A stretch of 64,000 nt of DNA from Dehalococcoidia bacterium. Lineage in GTDB: Bacteria > Chloroflexota > Dehalococcoidia > DSTF01 > WHTK01. The stretch covers positions 1-64,000 of the forward strand of contig WHTK01000010.1 of assembly GCA_009377745.1 (NCBI GenBank), written 5' to 3'. The stretch's first letter is position 1, and the number at the start of each line of letters is the position of its first letter. Below, in pieces: positions 22,573 to 31,855 of this stretch. Under the pieces are notes generated by a model, which searched no databases, was not told where the DNA came from, and worked only from the letters and a program-made list of their open reading frames with translations. The position numbers and the translations under genes are program-made.

Positions 22573-22597
22573 CCCCGGCTTGAAAGCCGGGGCATGC
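22573..22597. repeat. REP-like hairpin with CATGC
   Basis: CCCCGGCTT-GA-AAGCCGGGG followed by CATGC lies 40 bp after yggU. It is the same hairpin type as the 1-145 array. A second short stem, AGCTTC-GAT-GAAGCT, precedes it. Confidence 0.8.
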
Positions 22598-22634
22598 ATT
22601 GACTTGATGAAACCAAGCGAGCAGGCAGTGGCTT

Positions 22635-22694
22635 GGCTCGTCCTTTGAGAGCCCTTAGACACAGCTCGGATTGCGCTCAGGACGAGCGGTTGGT
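22635..22694. repeat. long inverted repeat of the GAGCGG family
   Basis: GGCTCGTCCTTTGAG and CGCTCAGGACGAGCGG form inverted arms around a 26-bp centre. The outer arm is related to the repeat flanking recX. It lies in the 22535-22775 spacer, which has no gene. Confidence 0.55.
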
Positions 22695-22775
22695 TCGTCG
22701 TGAGGCTGGGCCGGGTCAACGAATCGGGGTATTCGCTGTCGCTCAGGTGACAGGTATGCAGGATGAGGTGGGGTG

Positions 22776-23027
22776 CTAGCTGAGGTTGGAGACGAGGACC
22801 TGGCCGATGACCTGAAGGAGGATGATCGCGATCATGGGGGTGAGGTCGATGAAGCCTATGCGGGGCATGATCGAGCGGATGGGGGCGAGGATCGGCTCGG
22901 TTATCGAGATGATGAACTGGACGATGGGGTTGTAGGGGTTGACGTTGGGGAACCAGGAGAGCAGAGCACGCGCGATGATCGCGATCGTGAGGACATAGAC
23001 GGTGATGACGACGATCTCTGCGATCAC
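22776..23027 (-). CDS. yggT: YggT family membrane protein
   Basis: An 83-residue protein with two hydrophobic segments and the family motif LLSWFPNVNPYNPIVQFI...TEPILAPIRSIMP. These proteins are linked to osmotic or cell-division membrane functions. Its ATG overlaps the proC stop by 4 bp (ATGA). Confidence 0.9.
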   Translation of the reverse strand: MIAEIVVITVYVLTIAIIARALLSWFPNVNPYNPIVQFIISITEPILAPIRSIMPRIGFIDLTPMIAIILLQVIGQVLVSNLS

Positions 23028-23830
23028 TTGGCTTCTCCTTCGCCCAGGGCGCGGGAGCGCTCGTAGGCGGCAATGACTGCTTCGAGGATATCAGCGCGAA
23101 AGCCGCCGGCCTCCAGGGCTCGCAGGGCCGCGGCGGTGGTGCCACCGGGGGATGTGACCTGGTTGCGCAGCTCGCCGGGGTGCTTACCAGTCTCTTCGGC
23201 GTAGCGGGCTGAGCCGAGGACGGTCTGCAACGCCATCGTAGAGGCGAGATCGCGGCTGAGGCCGATGTGGACGCCGGCATCGACCAGCGCCTCGATGAAG
23301 AGGAATACGTAGGCGGGGCCGCTGCCGGAGAGGGCCGTCGCCATGTCGAGGTACTTTTCGTCCGGGACGAAGGCTTCCTCACCAAGGGCAGCAAAGATGC
23401 TCCGGGCGGCGGCGCGGGCCGTCTCGTCGACGTCATATGTCGCGGTCCAGACCGTCATGCCCTCGCCGATCTGGGCCGGGGTGTTGGGCATGGCCCGGAC
23501 GACAGACGGCGTGCCGAGCAGCTTGCCGATCCTGGCGATGGGGACGCCGGCCATGATCGAGACGGCCGTCGCGTCGCCGATGCTGCCGATGGCGCGGGCA
23601 GCCTTCTCGAACTCCTGAGGTTTGACGGCGAGGAGGACGAGGCCGGCATCGTGGACGGCCTCGGCGGCGTCGGCGGCGGTCTCGACGGCGTAGGTCTGGC
23701 GCAGGTAGTGGAGGCGCAGGGTGGCGACATCGTAGACCTTGATCGCGGTTGGCTCCGCGACCTGGTTACGGATCACGGAGGCGATGATCGCCTCACCCAT
23801 GGCGCCGCCACCGATGATGCCGAGGTTCAA
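23024..23830 (-). CDS. proC: pyrroline-5-carboxylate reductase
   Basis: A 268-residue enzyme making L-proline from pyrroline-5-carboxylate with NAD(P)H. Rossmann motif GIIGGGAMGEAI is at the N-terminus; the substrate-binding block ALSGSGPAYVFLFIEALVDAGV and the C-terminal QVTSPGGTTAAALRALE are intact. ATGA overlaps on both sides (with yggS upstream and yggT downstream) show tight translational coupling. Confidence 0.95.
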   Translation of the reverse strand: MNLGIIGGGAMGEAIIASVIRNQVAEPTAIKVYDVATLRLHYLRQTYAVETAADAAEAVHDAGLVLLAVKPQEFEKAARAIGSIGDATAVSIMAGVPIARIGKLLGTPSVVRAMPNTPAQIGEGMTVWTATYDVDETARAAARSIFAALGEEAFVPDEKYLDMATALSGSGPAYVFLFIEALVDAGVHIGLSRDLASTMALQTVLGSARYAEETGKHPGELRNQVTSPGGTTAAALRALEAGGFRADILEAVIAAYERSRALGEGEAK

Positions 23831-24492
23831 GAGGGCCGCTCCCCGAAGATGGCGCGGCCGATGCGGACCATGGTTGCGCCCTCCTCGATTGCGGCCTCGA
23901 AGTCGTCTGTCATGCCCATCGATAGCTCTTCCAGGCCGTTAGCCGCGGCCAGCTCTCTGAGCTCGCGGAAAACGGGGCGAACTGATCCAGAATCCAGGCC
24001 AGCGGGAGCGACCGTCATCAGGCCGGTGAGCTCGAGATGGTCGAGGCTGCCGATGCGGGCGACGGCGGCAGAGACCTCGGCGGGGGCAAAGCCGAACTTC
24101 GAGGCTTCTTGGGCAACGTTCACTTCCAGCAGGACCCGGATCTTAGCGTCAGCGCGGCGGTTGATCTGCTCTGCAAGCCGCAACGAATCAACGCTCTGAA
24201 TTATATCAAAGAGGTTCAGGGCGGCCGCGATTTTGTTGCTCTGGAGGTGGCCGATGAAGTGCCACTCGGCGGAGGTGGCGGCTGCTTCGAGGGCGGCGAT
24301 GCGGGTCTCGGCTTCCTGGACGAAGTTCTCGCCGAAGTCGAGCAGGCCGGCATCGAGGGCCTGGTGGACGCGGGATGGGTCGACGCCCTTGGTAACGCCG
24401 ATGAGGCGCACGGCGGCGGGATCGCGGTGGGCGCGGGTTGCGGCGGCCTCGATGCGTTCGCGGATGGCTGCGAGATTGGTTGAGACGGTCAC
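23827..24492 (-). CDS. yggS: YggS family PLP homeostasis protein
   Basis: A 221-residue PLP-binding protein of the YggS/PROSC family, which holds and buffers pyridoxal phosphate. The PLP lysine is in GVTKGVD; other blocks are FGENFVQEAETRI, WHFIGHLQSNK, SMGMTDDFEAAI and RIGRAIFG. First gene of the yggS-proC-yggT operon. Confidence 0.93.
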   Translation of the reverse strand: MTVSTNLAAIRERIEAAATRAHRDPAAVRLIGVTKGVDPSRVHQALDAGLLDFGENFVQEAETRIAALEAAATSAEWHFIGHLQSNKIAAALNLFDIIQSVDSLRLAEQINRRADAKIRVLLEVNVAQEASKFGFAPAEVSAAVARIGSLDHLELTGLMTVAPAGLDSGSVRPVFRELRELAAANGLEELSMGMTDDFEAAIEEGATMVRIGRAIFGERPS

Positions 24493-24570
24493 CCCGAGAG
24501 CATATCGAGTTTTGAGGGTCAGCGTTCGGTTAAGGCGGATTAAGGGAGGCTTAGGGCTGAGATGGGTGGC

Positions 24571-24831
24571 TCAATCCTCGTCTTTGGGATACTGCTTGGC
24601 GACGCGCCTGGCCTCCCACTTGGCGAGGCCGACGATAAGGGCCGCGCAGACGCCGATCACCGCTAGCGACAGAAGGGGGTGAATGGTAAGGGCGTAGAAA
24701 GTAAGGATTATTGCGGCGATAGCGCCGATGATCAGCGCCATGGGTATCATGAGCATGGCAAGGATCAGGCGACTGATTACGAGGGTCTGGATGCAACCAT
24801 TGGGTTCGCGATTCTGCTGTGAGTACTGCAT
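24571..24831 (-). CDS. small two-helix membrane protein
   Basis: An 86-residue hypothetical protein. It has two long hydrophobic helices (about residues 18-48 and 50-68) with a basic then acidic C-terminus (WEARRVAKQYPKDED). No family is recognised. It could be a third promoter-distal partner of the zinc-ribbon gene that lies 110 bp upstream on the same strand. Confidence 0.55.
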   Translation of the reverse strand: MQYSQQNREPNGCIQTLVISRLILAMLMIPMALIIGAIAAIILTFYALTIHPLLSLAVIGVCAALIVGLAKWEARRVAKQYPKDED

Positions 24832-24942
24832 GCCTCATCAGAATACTCTGCCGCCCCGTCCCCGCAAACGAGGCGGCAGAGCGCGTTGGCCGCGATAGCC
24901 TCTGGCGGCCGGGTGTCTGGTGGGCGCCGGCGGGGCGGGCGC

Positions 24943-25065
24943 TTACCGGCGGCGGGTGAAGCCGCAGATGATGCAGCGGAAGAGCCCTCGCCTTTGGGCG
25001 ATGGGGCCGCCGCAGTCGGGGCAGCGCGGGCCGTTCGGTCTTTGGATCATCCTTCTCTGTGCCAT
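24943..25065 (-). CDS. 40-residue zinc-ribbon protein, apparently SOS-controlled
   Basis: A very small gene encoding a basic protein with two CxxC pairs (Cys15/Cys18 and Cys31/Cys34; CPDCGG...CIICGF) ending in RRR. That is a minimal zinc ribbon suited to nucleic-acid or protein binding. GGAGGG lies 6 bp before the ATG. A strong promoter with an overlapping GAAC-N4-GTTC LexA-type box sits about 55 bp upstream. The ribbon, ribosome-binding site and promoter together make it real despite its size. Function unknown; a DNA-damage role is inferred only from the box. Confidence 0.7.
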   Translation of the reverse strand: MAQRRMIQRPNGPRCPDCGGPIAQRRGLFRCIICGFTRRR

Positions 25066-25116
25066 GGTGTGCCCTCCACGTGTCCCGCATTGGGACGTTT
25101 GTTCTATCTATGGAGG

Positions 25117-25145
25117 ATTATCTTAGAACACTCGTTCTTAGTCAA
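25117..25145 (-). promoter_or_regulatory. promoter with LexA-type SOS box in its spacer
   Basis: On the minus strand, TTGACT (25145-25140), 17 bp, GATAAT (25122-25117). The spacer contains AGAACGAGTGTTCT (25138-25125), an exact fit to the Gram-positive LexA consensus GAAC-RNRY-GTTC. A bound repressor would cover the core promoter. A weaker second half-site (GAACAAACGTCC) lies nearer the gene. Confidence 0.7.
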
Positions 25146-25248
25146 GCGTTCGAGAGGAATACAGAACAACTTTACGAAACTGAAATGAGGAAGTTGCGAG
25201 TAGCGAAGGGGAAGGACTGTGAGGTTGGTGGAGGAGTTCGGGTGATGG

Positions 25249-25271
25249 TTGAATCTGAAATCTTGGTGGGC
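25249..25271. repeat. left attachment-like site: 23-bp copy of the tRNA-Val 3' end
   Basis: Identical over 23 bp to 32419-32441, where it forms the last 8 nt of the tRNA-Val gene (GCCCACCA on the minus strand) plus 15 bp of flank. Same orientation at both ends. This is the expected far boundary of an element integrated at the tRNA 3' end. Confidence 0.8.
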
Positions 25272-25331
25272 CACTACTTGCCCTGACAGGGGGCGTTCGC
25301 GCGCCGTCGGACGTGCTACTTTCAGCATGTG

Positions 25332-26210
25332 ATGAAGCTCCCTGACTGGCTTGAACCCATGGCGGCGACGCTGACGCAGGAGCGCTTCACTGGCGACGGC
25401 TGGGTCTTCGAGCGCAAGCTGGACGGTATACGGCTGCTCGCCTTCAAGGATGGTCCCGACGTGCGCCTGCTCTCACGCAACCGCCTCTCACAGAACCACG
25501 CCTACCCTGACGTCGAACGCGTGATCGCAGAGCTGCCGCACGACAACCTCATCCTGGACGGGGAGGCGCTCGGCGTCTGGGGCGGTCGCAACAAGGCGAC
25601 GGGCTACCACGTGTTAGACCTGCTCTGGCTGGACGGCCGCGACCTGACGCAGCTCACGCTGGACGAGCGCAAGGCCGTGCTGGACACACTCCCGCTGCGG
25701 GCGCCGGTCTGCCGCGTCGAGCGCCTCGCGGATGAACGTCCATGGGAGCGTGCCTGCGCAGAGGGCTGGGAGGGCGTCATCGCCAAGCGCCGGGACGCTC
25801 CCTACGAGCAGCGTCGCTCGCCCCACTGGCTGAAGATGAAGTGCGAGGCGAGCCAGGAGTTCGTCGTTGGCGGCTTCACGGACCCGCAGCGCAGCCGCGT
25901 CGGCCTCGGTGCGCTGCTGGTCGGCTACTACGAGGGCGACGACTTCGTGTTCGCCGGCAAGGTCGGCACCGGCTTCGACACGCGCCTTCTGCTCGACCTG
26001 CGCGCGCGCCTCGATGCGATCGAGGTGGGGCGGCCGCCCTTCACGCGCGCCGTCGGTCTGCCGAGCCTGGGTGCGCATTGGGTCCGGCCGGAGCTCGTCG
26101 TGCAGGTGGCGTTCATCGAGTGGACGACCCACGGCAAGCTGCGGCACTCGCGGCTGCTGGGGCTGCGCACGGACAAGGCTCCGGCCGCGATCGTGCGGGA
26201 GACGCCATGA
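25332..26210 (+). CDS. ATP-dependent DNA ligase, LigD ligase-domain type
   Basis: A 292-residue ligase. Motif I is FERKLDGIR with Lys29 as the adenylated residue; then LDGEAL (motif III), GWEGVIAKRRDAPY (motif IV) and WLKMKC (motif V), followed by an OB-fold domain (about residues 190-292). It matches the stand-alone ligase part of LigD used in bacterial end joining. It overlaps the polymerase gene by ATGA, so the LigD activities are split over two coupled genes. No Ku gene is in the window. An alternative GTG start lies 3 bp upstream. Confidence 0.9.
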   Translation: MKLPDWLEPMAATLTQERFTGDGWVFERKLDGIRLLAFKDGPDVRLLSRNRLSQNHAYPDVERVIAELPHDNLILDGEALGVWGGRNKATGYHVLDLLWLDGRDLTQLTLDERKAVLDTLPLRAPVCRVERLADERPWERACAEGWEGVIAKRRDAPYEQRRSPHWLKMKCEASQEFVVGGFTDPQRSRVGLGALLVGYYEGDDFVFAGKVGTGFDTRLLLDLRARLDAIEVGRPPFTRAVGLPSLGAHWVRPELVVQVAFIEWTTHGKLRHSRLLGLRTDKAPAAIVRETP

Positions 26211-27172
26211 CCGGCCTGGCGTCGACGATGATCAGCCACCCCGAGAAGGTGCTGTTCCCGGACGACGGCATCACGAAGGGCGAGCTGGCGGCGTACTACG
26301 AGACGGTGGCGCCGCTGATGCTGCCGCAGGTGCGCAACCGGCCCGTGACGATGGAGCGCTACCCGTCGGGCATCGGCAAGCCGGGCTTCATGCAGAAGGA
26401 TGTCTCGAAGGGCTTCCCGGACTGGCTGCAGCGCATGGAGGTGCCGAAGAAGGGCGGCGTCGTACACCACGCCCTGATCACGGACGAGCGCTCGCTGCTC
26501 TGGGTGGCCAACCAGAATTGCATCACGCCGCATGTCGCCTGCTCGCGCGTACCTGACCTCTACACGCCGGACGTCTGCGTCTTCGACCTCGATCCGTCCG
26601 TTGACGACGCCGAGGGCCTGCGCGCGGCCACGCTGCTCGTGCGCGACGTGCTCGAAGAGCTGGGGCTGCCCTCGTGGGTGAAGACCTCCGGCTCGAAGGG
26701 TTACCACATTGTCGTGCCACTTGATGGCTCCATCGGCTTCGACGAGGTGTTCGTTTTCGCCTTCGACGTCGGGCGCCTGCTCGTGCAGCGCGACCCTCAG
26801 CGTCTGACGCAGGAGTTCCTCAAGGCTGACCGCGGCGACCGCATCTTCGTCGACACGGGCAGGAACGGCTACGGTGCCACCTTCGCGGCGCCCTATGCGG
26901 TCCGGCCGAAGCCCGGCGCGCCGGTGTCCGCGCCGTGCGCCTGGGACGAGATCGAGCGCGGCGAAGCCCTGCCGCAGACCTTCAACCTGCGCAACCTGCC
27001 CGCGCGCCTGGAATCGACCGGCGACCTCTGGGCGGAGATGCGCCGTCGCGGTCGCTCTCTGCGCCGACCGGCCGATCGGTTGAAGAAGGTGCTTGGCCCG
27101 GACGCCTCGCCGGCGTTCGAGGCGATGCAGGACCGTTTCGGCCGCCGCCTCGGGGCCAGGAAGGCGACATAG
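26207..27172 (+). CDS. LigD-type DNA polymerase/primase
   Basis: A 321-residue archaeo-eukaryotic primase-like polymerase, the PolDom of LigD. It shows SHPEKVLFPDDGITKGELAAYY at the start, the metal-binding motif FDLDPS, then KTSGSKGYHIVVPL and the C-terminal PYAVRPKPGAPVSAP. It adds NTPs or dNTPs to fill gaps at broken ends before ligation. Translation is coupled to the ligase gene by a 4-bp overlap. The phosphoesterase domain of full LigD is absent from both genes. Confidence 0.9.
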   Translation: MTGLASTMISHPEKVLFPDDGITKGELAAYYETVAPLMLPQVRNRPVTMERYPSGIGKPGFMQKDVSKGFPDWLQRMEVPKKGGVVHHALITDERSLLWVANQNCITPHVACSRVPDLYTPDVCVFDLDPSVDDAEGLRAATLLVRDVLEELGLPSWVKTSGSKGYHIVVPLDGSIGFDEVFVFAFDVGRLLVQRDPQRLTQEFLKADRGDRIFVDTGRNGYGATFAAPYAVRPKPGAPVSAPCAWDEIERGEALPQTFNLRNLPARLESTGDLWAEMRRRGRSLRRPADRLKKVLGPDASPAFEAMQDRFGRRLGARKAT

Positions 27173-27283
27173 AATCCACCACCACGCCACAGGGAGATCG
27201 AAGGCTGGGCCTCGGTCCGCGGCCTTACATTCTCGAATCCCAAGTCTGATGCTGGACGCACTGTGTGGTACGTTTCGAGCAGT

Positions 27284-27922
27284 ATGGACATCCCGATCTA
27301 TCTCGAGACCGGCACGCGACGTGTCTTTGCTTGCTCGGTGGAGTGGCCGGGCTGGTGTCGTTCCGCTCGCGATGAGTCATCCGCCATCGAGGCACTGGCT
27401 GACTATCTACCGCGTTACGCCCGCGTCGCGGAGAAGGCAGGGATTCCCTTCGGGGATGGCACTGCACAGTTCGAGGTTATTGAGCGCGTCAAGGGCAGCG
27501 GGACGACCGACTTCGGGGCGCCCGGCTCCATACCCGATGTCGATCGATTGCCACTCGACCCTCCAACAAGGATTCGCCTCGGTCGGCTCCTTCGGGCTGC
27601 ATGGGATTGTCTCGACGCCGCTGTAGGCGCGGCGCCAGTTGTGCTGCCGAAGGGGCCGCGTGGCGGCGGCCGGGACCGCGACGAGATCGTCCGGCACGTG
27701 CTGGAGGCGGAGACTTCGTACGCCCGCACCATCGGCGTGCGCGCTTCTGTACCGGACGCGGGCGCAGCGTCCGTGATCGCTGAGCATCGCGATGCTATTG
27801 CCTCCGCCATCGAGAATCCCGAGCACGAAGGCCGTAGTTGGCCCATCGCCTACGCCTGCCGCCGCATCGCCTGGCACGTCCTCGATCATGCCTGGGAGCT
27901 GGAAGACAAGAGCGCGACGTAG
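27284..27922 (+). CDS. DinB-like hypothetical protein
   Basis: A 212-residue protein. The N-terminal half (about residues 1-90) has a small alpha/beta character (IYLETGTRRVFACSVEWPGWCR). The C-terminal half is helical with ARTIGVR, AYACRRIAWHVLDHAWELEDK, resembling the DinB/YfiT-like four-helix fold. The His in RIAWHVLDHAWE fits a metal site of that fold. ATG at 27284. Function unknown. Confidence 0.55.
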   Translation: MDIPIYLETGTRRVFACSVEWPGWCRSARDESSAIEALADYLPRYARVAEKAGIPFGDGTAQFEVIERVKGSGTTDFGAPGSIPDVDRLPLDPPTRIRLGRLLRAAWDCLDAAVGAAPVVLPKGPRGGGRDRDEIVRHVLEAETSYARTIGVRASVPDAGAASVIAEHRDAIASAIENPEHEGRSWPIAYACRRIAWHVLDHAWELEDKSAT

Positions 27923-27997
27923 ATCTGCCGTCGAAATGGGTATGCGGCCTCTCCTGAGTAAGATCGAGGCTGCTCTCCAGCAATTCGACCGTCCACC

Positions 27998-28199
27998 GTG
28001 CGACCCGCCGGCCTGACCGAGAGGGAGCTGGATGTCCTGCGGCTTCTCGCTACCGGCCGCAGCAACCTGAGGTAGCCAACGAGCTGGGGTGTTGAGCGAG
28101 CGGACGGCAGAACGCCACATCTCCAACATTTACACAAACTTCGACGCCTAAGGCCGCGCTGCCGCGACGACTTTCGCCCTCAAGAACGGTGTCGTTAGG
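27998..28199 (+). pseudogene. decayed LuxR-family HTH domain
   Basis: Three reading frames together spell a LuxR C-terminal DNA-binding domain. RPAGLTERELDVLRLLATGR in one frame is followed by EVANEL after a frameshift. A second shift gives GVLSERTAERHISNIYTNFD, then an in-frame stop (28149-28151) and GRAAATTFALKNGVV. The sensor part is missing. Two frameshifts plus a stop in 200 bp mean a dead gene, not a sequencing slip. Confidence 0.8.
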
Positions 28200-28392
28200 A
28201 GAACCAGCCCGATACCCGCCGGTTTTCCGCCACATTCAGACGCGCGCTGCCCGGCGAAGATTGGGTGGTTCCTCGGATGCGCGGCTGCTCGCCCCTGGTT
28301 AGCCTGCGTGGAGCCGGAGGGCTCGCAGGACGTCGGCAGATTCATCTTCCGCGCCCGGCGGGTCCGACGGCACCTCGACTCGGAGGTGACGG

Positions 28393-28940
28393 ATGAGGCG
28401 CATCCTCGGCAACCTCGCGGCGGCCGTGGCCTGCCTGCTCTTTTGGGCTGCAGCGGCAACGGCGGCGCCAATAACTCCATCCAGCCGTCCCAGGACAACG
28501 GACCGTCATCGAGCGCGACGAGCCCTGCAGAGGGTGGTTCGCTTGACCCATGCTCGCTGCTGAGCAACGCCGACGCCAGCGACGCGCTGGGCGCGACCGT
28601 CTCGCAGGCGGAGCGGCCGTCCGAGGCGCAGTTCGCCTGCCGGTACACGGCGCCGCGCGGCCAGGGACTCGCCGTCCTGACCGTCTCCGTTACGAGATCG
28701 CCAAGCCCGGCTTCGGCTCGGACCGGCTTTCAATCGACCCTTGACTCACTCAAGAGTCAGTTCCCCGAGAGCCAATTCCCAGGGCTGATACAGACAGCCA
28801 CGGGAATTGGTGACCAGGCCTATCACCTGGGCGACCAGCTACACGTCCTGAGAGGCGCTGTCTACATGGTTATCGGTGGTGACGTCAGCCCGGAACAGGC
28901 GAGGTCGTTGGCTCAGAAGGCGCTCGGCCGGCTCAATTAA
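28393..28940 (+). pseudogene. lipoprotein gene (DUF3558-like) with a frameshift in its signal peptide
   Basis: GGAGG lies 6 bp before ATG 28393, which opens a signal peptide (MRRILGNLAAAVACLLF). The frame is lost at TTTT (28441-28444); one extra T would continue as LGCSGNGG, a perfect lipobox, into the downstream frame. That frame encodes a secreted domain with two Cys (DPCSLLS, FACRYTA) like DUF3558 proteins. As it stands the protein would not be made without slippage. Either a true one-base deletion or an error in the T run. Confidence 0.65.
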
Positions 28941-28953
28941 CGAGTCGTCGTTA

Positions 28954-31855
28954 TGACCGATACGCTCCGCCCTTCTCATCGCTGTTGCCGTCGTTCTGAC
29001 ACTGGTCTCTGCCCAGTCAGCATCTGCACTTGCGCCCAGCCTCACGCTCGACCCGTCGACCGGGGCCGCGCCATCGGTCAGCGGGCGTTTGAGCGGCGCC
29101 GGCTGGGTCTGCGCCTCCGGCAGTGCTCCCGTCGGTAGCGCCGCGGTACGCGGCATGGGTGTCTCAGGCTCTGCCTCGATCAACCGCGACGGCACGCTAA
29201 ACGGAACGTTCACGGTCCAGGGCAGTCCCGGCCAGCAGGTGCAGGTGATCGTCTCGGCCAACGTAGCCTGTCCCTCCGTCGGGCCGCCCGTATCTCTAAA
29301 CGCCAGCGCCGTCTTTACCTTCAACCCCGCGCCCACCGCAACGCCGACGGCAACGCCGTCGCCCACACCATCTCCATCCCCCACACCTTCGCCAACACCA
29401 GCCCCGGCAGCGACCTGGACGCCGACGCCGGCCCTCGTCCCCAGCCCAACGGACACCCCTGCTCCGGTTCCTGCCGGACCCACGAGCACTCCCGTGGCCG
29501 TGCCCGTCCTCCCCCAGGCGGCCACGCCAACATCGACACCGGGATCAGAACCAGCCCTCGCCCCGCCGCCGGACACGTCCACGATCACTTTTGTCGGATG
29601 CGAGCCCGAGGCGTCTAAGGTGCAGGTGGAGCTCGTCCTGCTGCCTGCGGGCGCCACCGATCCCGACGCGCCGCCCGCGGAGCCGTCCCAGGAGCCGCCG
29701 GCTGTGGTCGGCGTCGAGGCGACGAATGACTCCCGCGTCTTCGACTTTGAGCCGCCGACGGTGCCGCCCGGCGGCCTTTATCGCGTCACACCCGAAATAG
29801 GCGACCCCGATTGCGGGCCTGTGACAGACTCACCAAGCTTCTGGCTCGTCGGCCACGACCTCAACCTCAGCCACACATTGCCGGGCAACACTCAGCTCCG
29901 CATCAGCAGCGGCGTGCCCCTGGACCCCTGCGACGACCCCGTCTCGAGTGGCGAGTTTTCGCCTTGCTGGGTGCTGCAGAGTCAATACTACGGCGACCTT
30001 AAATGGCGCATTCCAGGCGTTCAAGTGGACAACTACGCTAACCGGGGCGGAGAAGGCGCTGCTACAGGCTTCGGTCCTACCCTTCACCTCGGGGGGCGAT
30101 GTCTTTGCGCCGGCTGGCCTGGTCGCGAGCTGGGAGGCAGACAAGGACGGCATCGCCTGGAAGCAGCAGTGCGGCTTCTGCGAGATCGACCTGACCGCCA
30201 TCGCGCCACCGTTGAGCGCAAAACCAGACGGGGACTCAGGCCTCGGCGCCGTCGAGATCGCCATCATCGATGCAGGCATCGCGGCTGTCGTGGCGGGCGG
30301 GTTGGTCCTGTCCGGCGTGTTCCCCCTGATGGCGTCGGCAGCCGCTGGCCTTGCGGTCGGCACCGTGGCCCTCGCGACCGGCCTCATTCTCTTTACGGGC
30401 GGCGATGACAAGCCGCAGGGCACCCAGGTTTCAGCCGGCACGACGCCCGGTGGCACGATCGTGGACCAGCTCGATGGGGTTGAGTACCTGATCGATGCCT
30501 TCTATTTCCGCATCGTGCCCTTGAGTGCCGAGGGCGACCTAGCGGGTGGTCCTTCGAACTCGGTGACGCTCAAGTGGGCCGAGAAGTCGCCGGAGAACGA
30601 GTTGATCGGCGAGGCCTTGAAGTGCGCATTTAGCACGCCGACGCCACCCGGCTGTCCGACTCCAACTCCGCCGCCTCCCAGGCCCTACGTCGTCGAGATC
30701 GTCGACTATCACGGCATCGTGCCACCCACGAACCCCAAGACCTGCTTTATCGTCACAAAGGACGCCTGGCCGGCCGACATCTTCGGCCACAACTTCACGA
30801 CCAACCAGGCAGACGCCGTGACCAGCCAGAAGGCCTACGCTGCGGGCAAGCCTATCTGCGAACCGGAGCCGGACGAGCCGGAATGCGCAATTGACGATCC
30901 GTTTGGCTGCATCGGGGTCGCCCTTGGCTTCATTGGCGAAGGCCTGGAATGGATCGGCGACGCCTGGAGCGACTTGAAGAACTTCGTGATCACGACCTTC
31001 ATGGAGATCACGCAGTTGGGGTCGTTATGCGAGGAGCTGGACATCGAGAGCACCTGCACACAGGTGGTCAAGACCGCCCTCGATGCCGCCCTCCTGGCTT
31101 TGGGCATTCCGCCGGACATCCCCAGCTTTGAGGACCTCATGGACCAGGGCATCGAGTACCTGGCGGCGCAGGCCGCGAGCCAGATCTCGATACCGCCTGA
31201 GGTTATCGAACAGGCCAAGCAACTTAACCAGTACGCGGGCTGGGCCGACGTGGACATCGAAGCGAAGCTCAAGCAAGAGGCTGAGGCAGCGATCAAGGAC
31301 AACCTTGAGAAGCAGATCGAAGCCCTGCAGTACTCGTACGCCAAGAACGTCGGCTGGCTGCCGAACGGCGTGCCGGTGACGCCCGACCCTGCATCCAGCA
31401 CCCAACCGCCGACCCTCACGTTGAAGCTAACGCGCAATCCGGTGGTGCCAGGTACCTTCGCTTCGTGCCAGCTCCTGGTCTCGAGTTCCGTGACCAACGA
31501 CTTCAACACGCCGGGCTTCAGCGTCCCTGCGTCCGCCCAGGAGTGGCTAAAACCCGGCATCGACTATGCCATCTACAGCGCGGAGTACCTGCCCGTACCC
31601 ATCCTGAACCCGGGCGAATCGGTGGAGATACCGATCGTCCTCAAACCGGAGCTGACGACCTGGCTCTACTCCCACCCCGAGGTGCAGATGTACTGGTCCC
31701 TGTACGAGCTCTGGTTCTCGCTCTACGCCGGAGGCACGGTGAAGCTATGGGCCACCTCCGGCGCCTCCCCCTGCATCGAAGGCGACGGCCTCATAGCGCC
31801 CGCGGCCAAGGGCGCTCCCGGCTGGGGGAAACTCAACCGGAAGCAGCCACAATAG
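28954..31855 (+). pseudogene. large secreted Pro/Thr-linker protein, frameshifted
   Basis: ATG 28954 begins MTDTLR, but the signal peptide (LIAVAVVLTLVSAQSASA) is in the next frame, so one shift is near 28970. The main frame then has a beta-rich domain, a Pro/Thr-rich linker (about 29330-29570, repeats of TPTATPSPTPSP) and another domain. It breaks at AAA 30001-30003, where dropping one A restores DLNGAFQAFKW. The last part (to 31855) has a hydrophobic segment (AVVAGGLVLSGVFPLMASAAAGLAVG) and a helical region. A surface-exposed protein was likely; no family recognised. Confidence 0.65.

Noticed and set aside
25088..25105. Second LexA box near the zinc-ribbon gene
   Set aside because: Only one half (GAAC) matches; the other half is GTCC, so it was kept only as a note.
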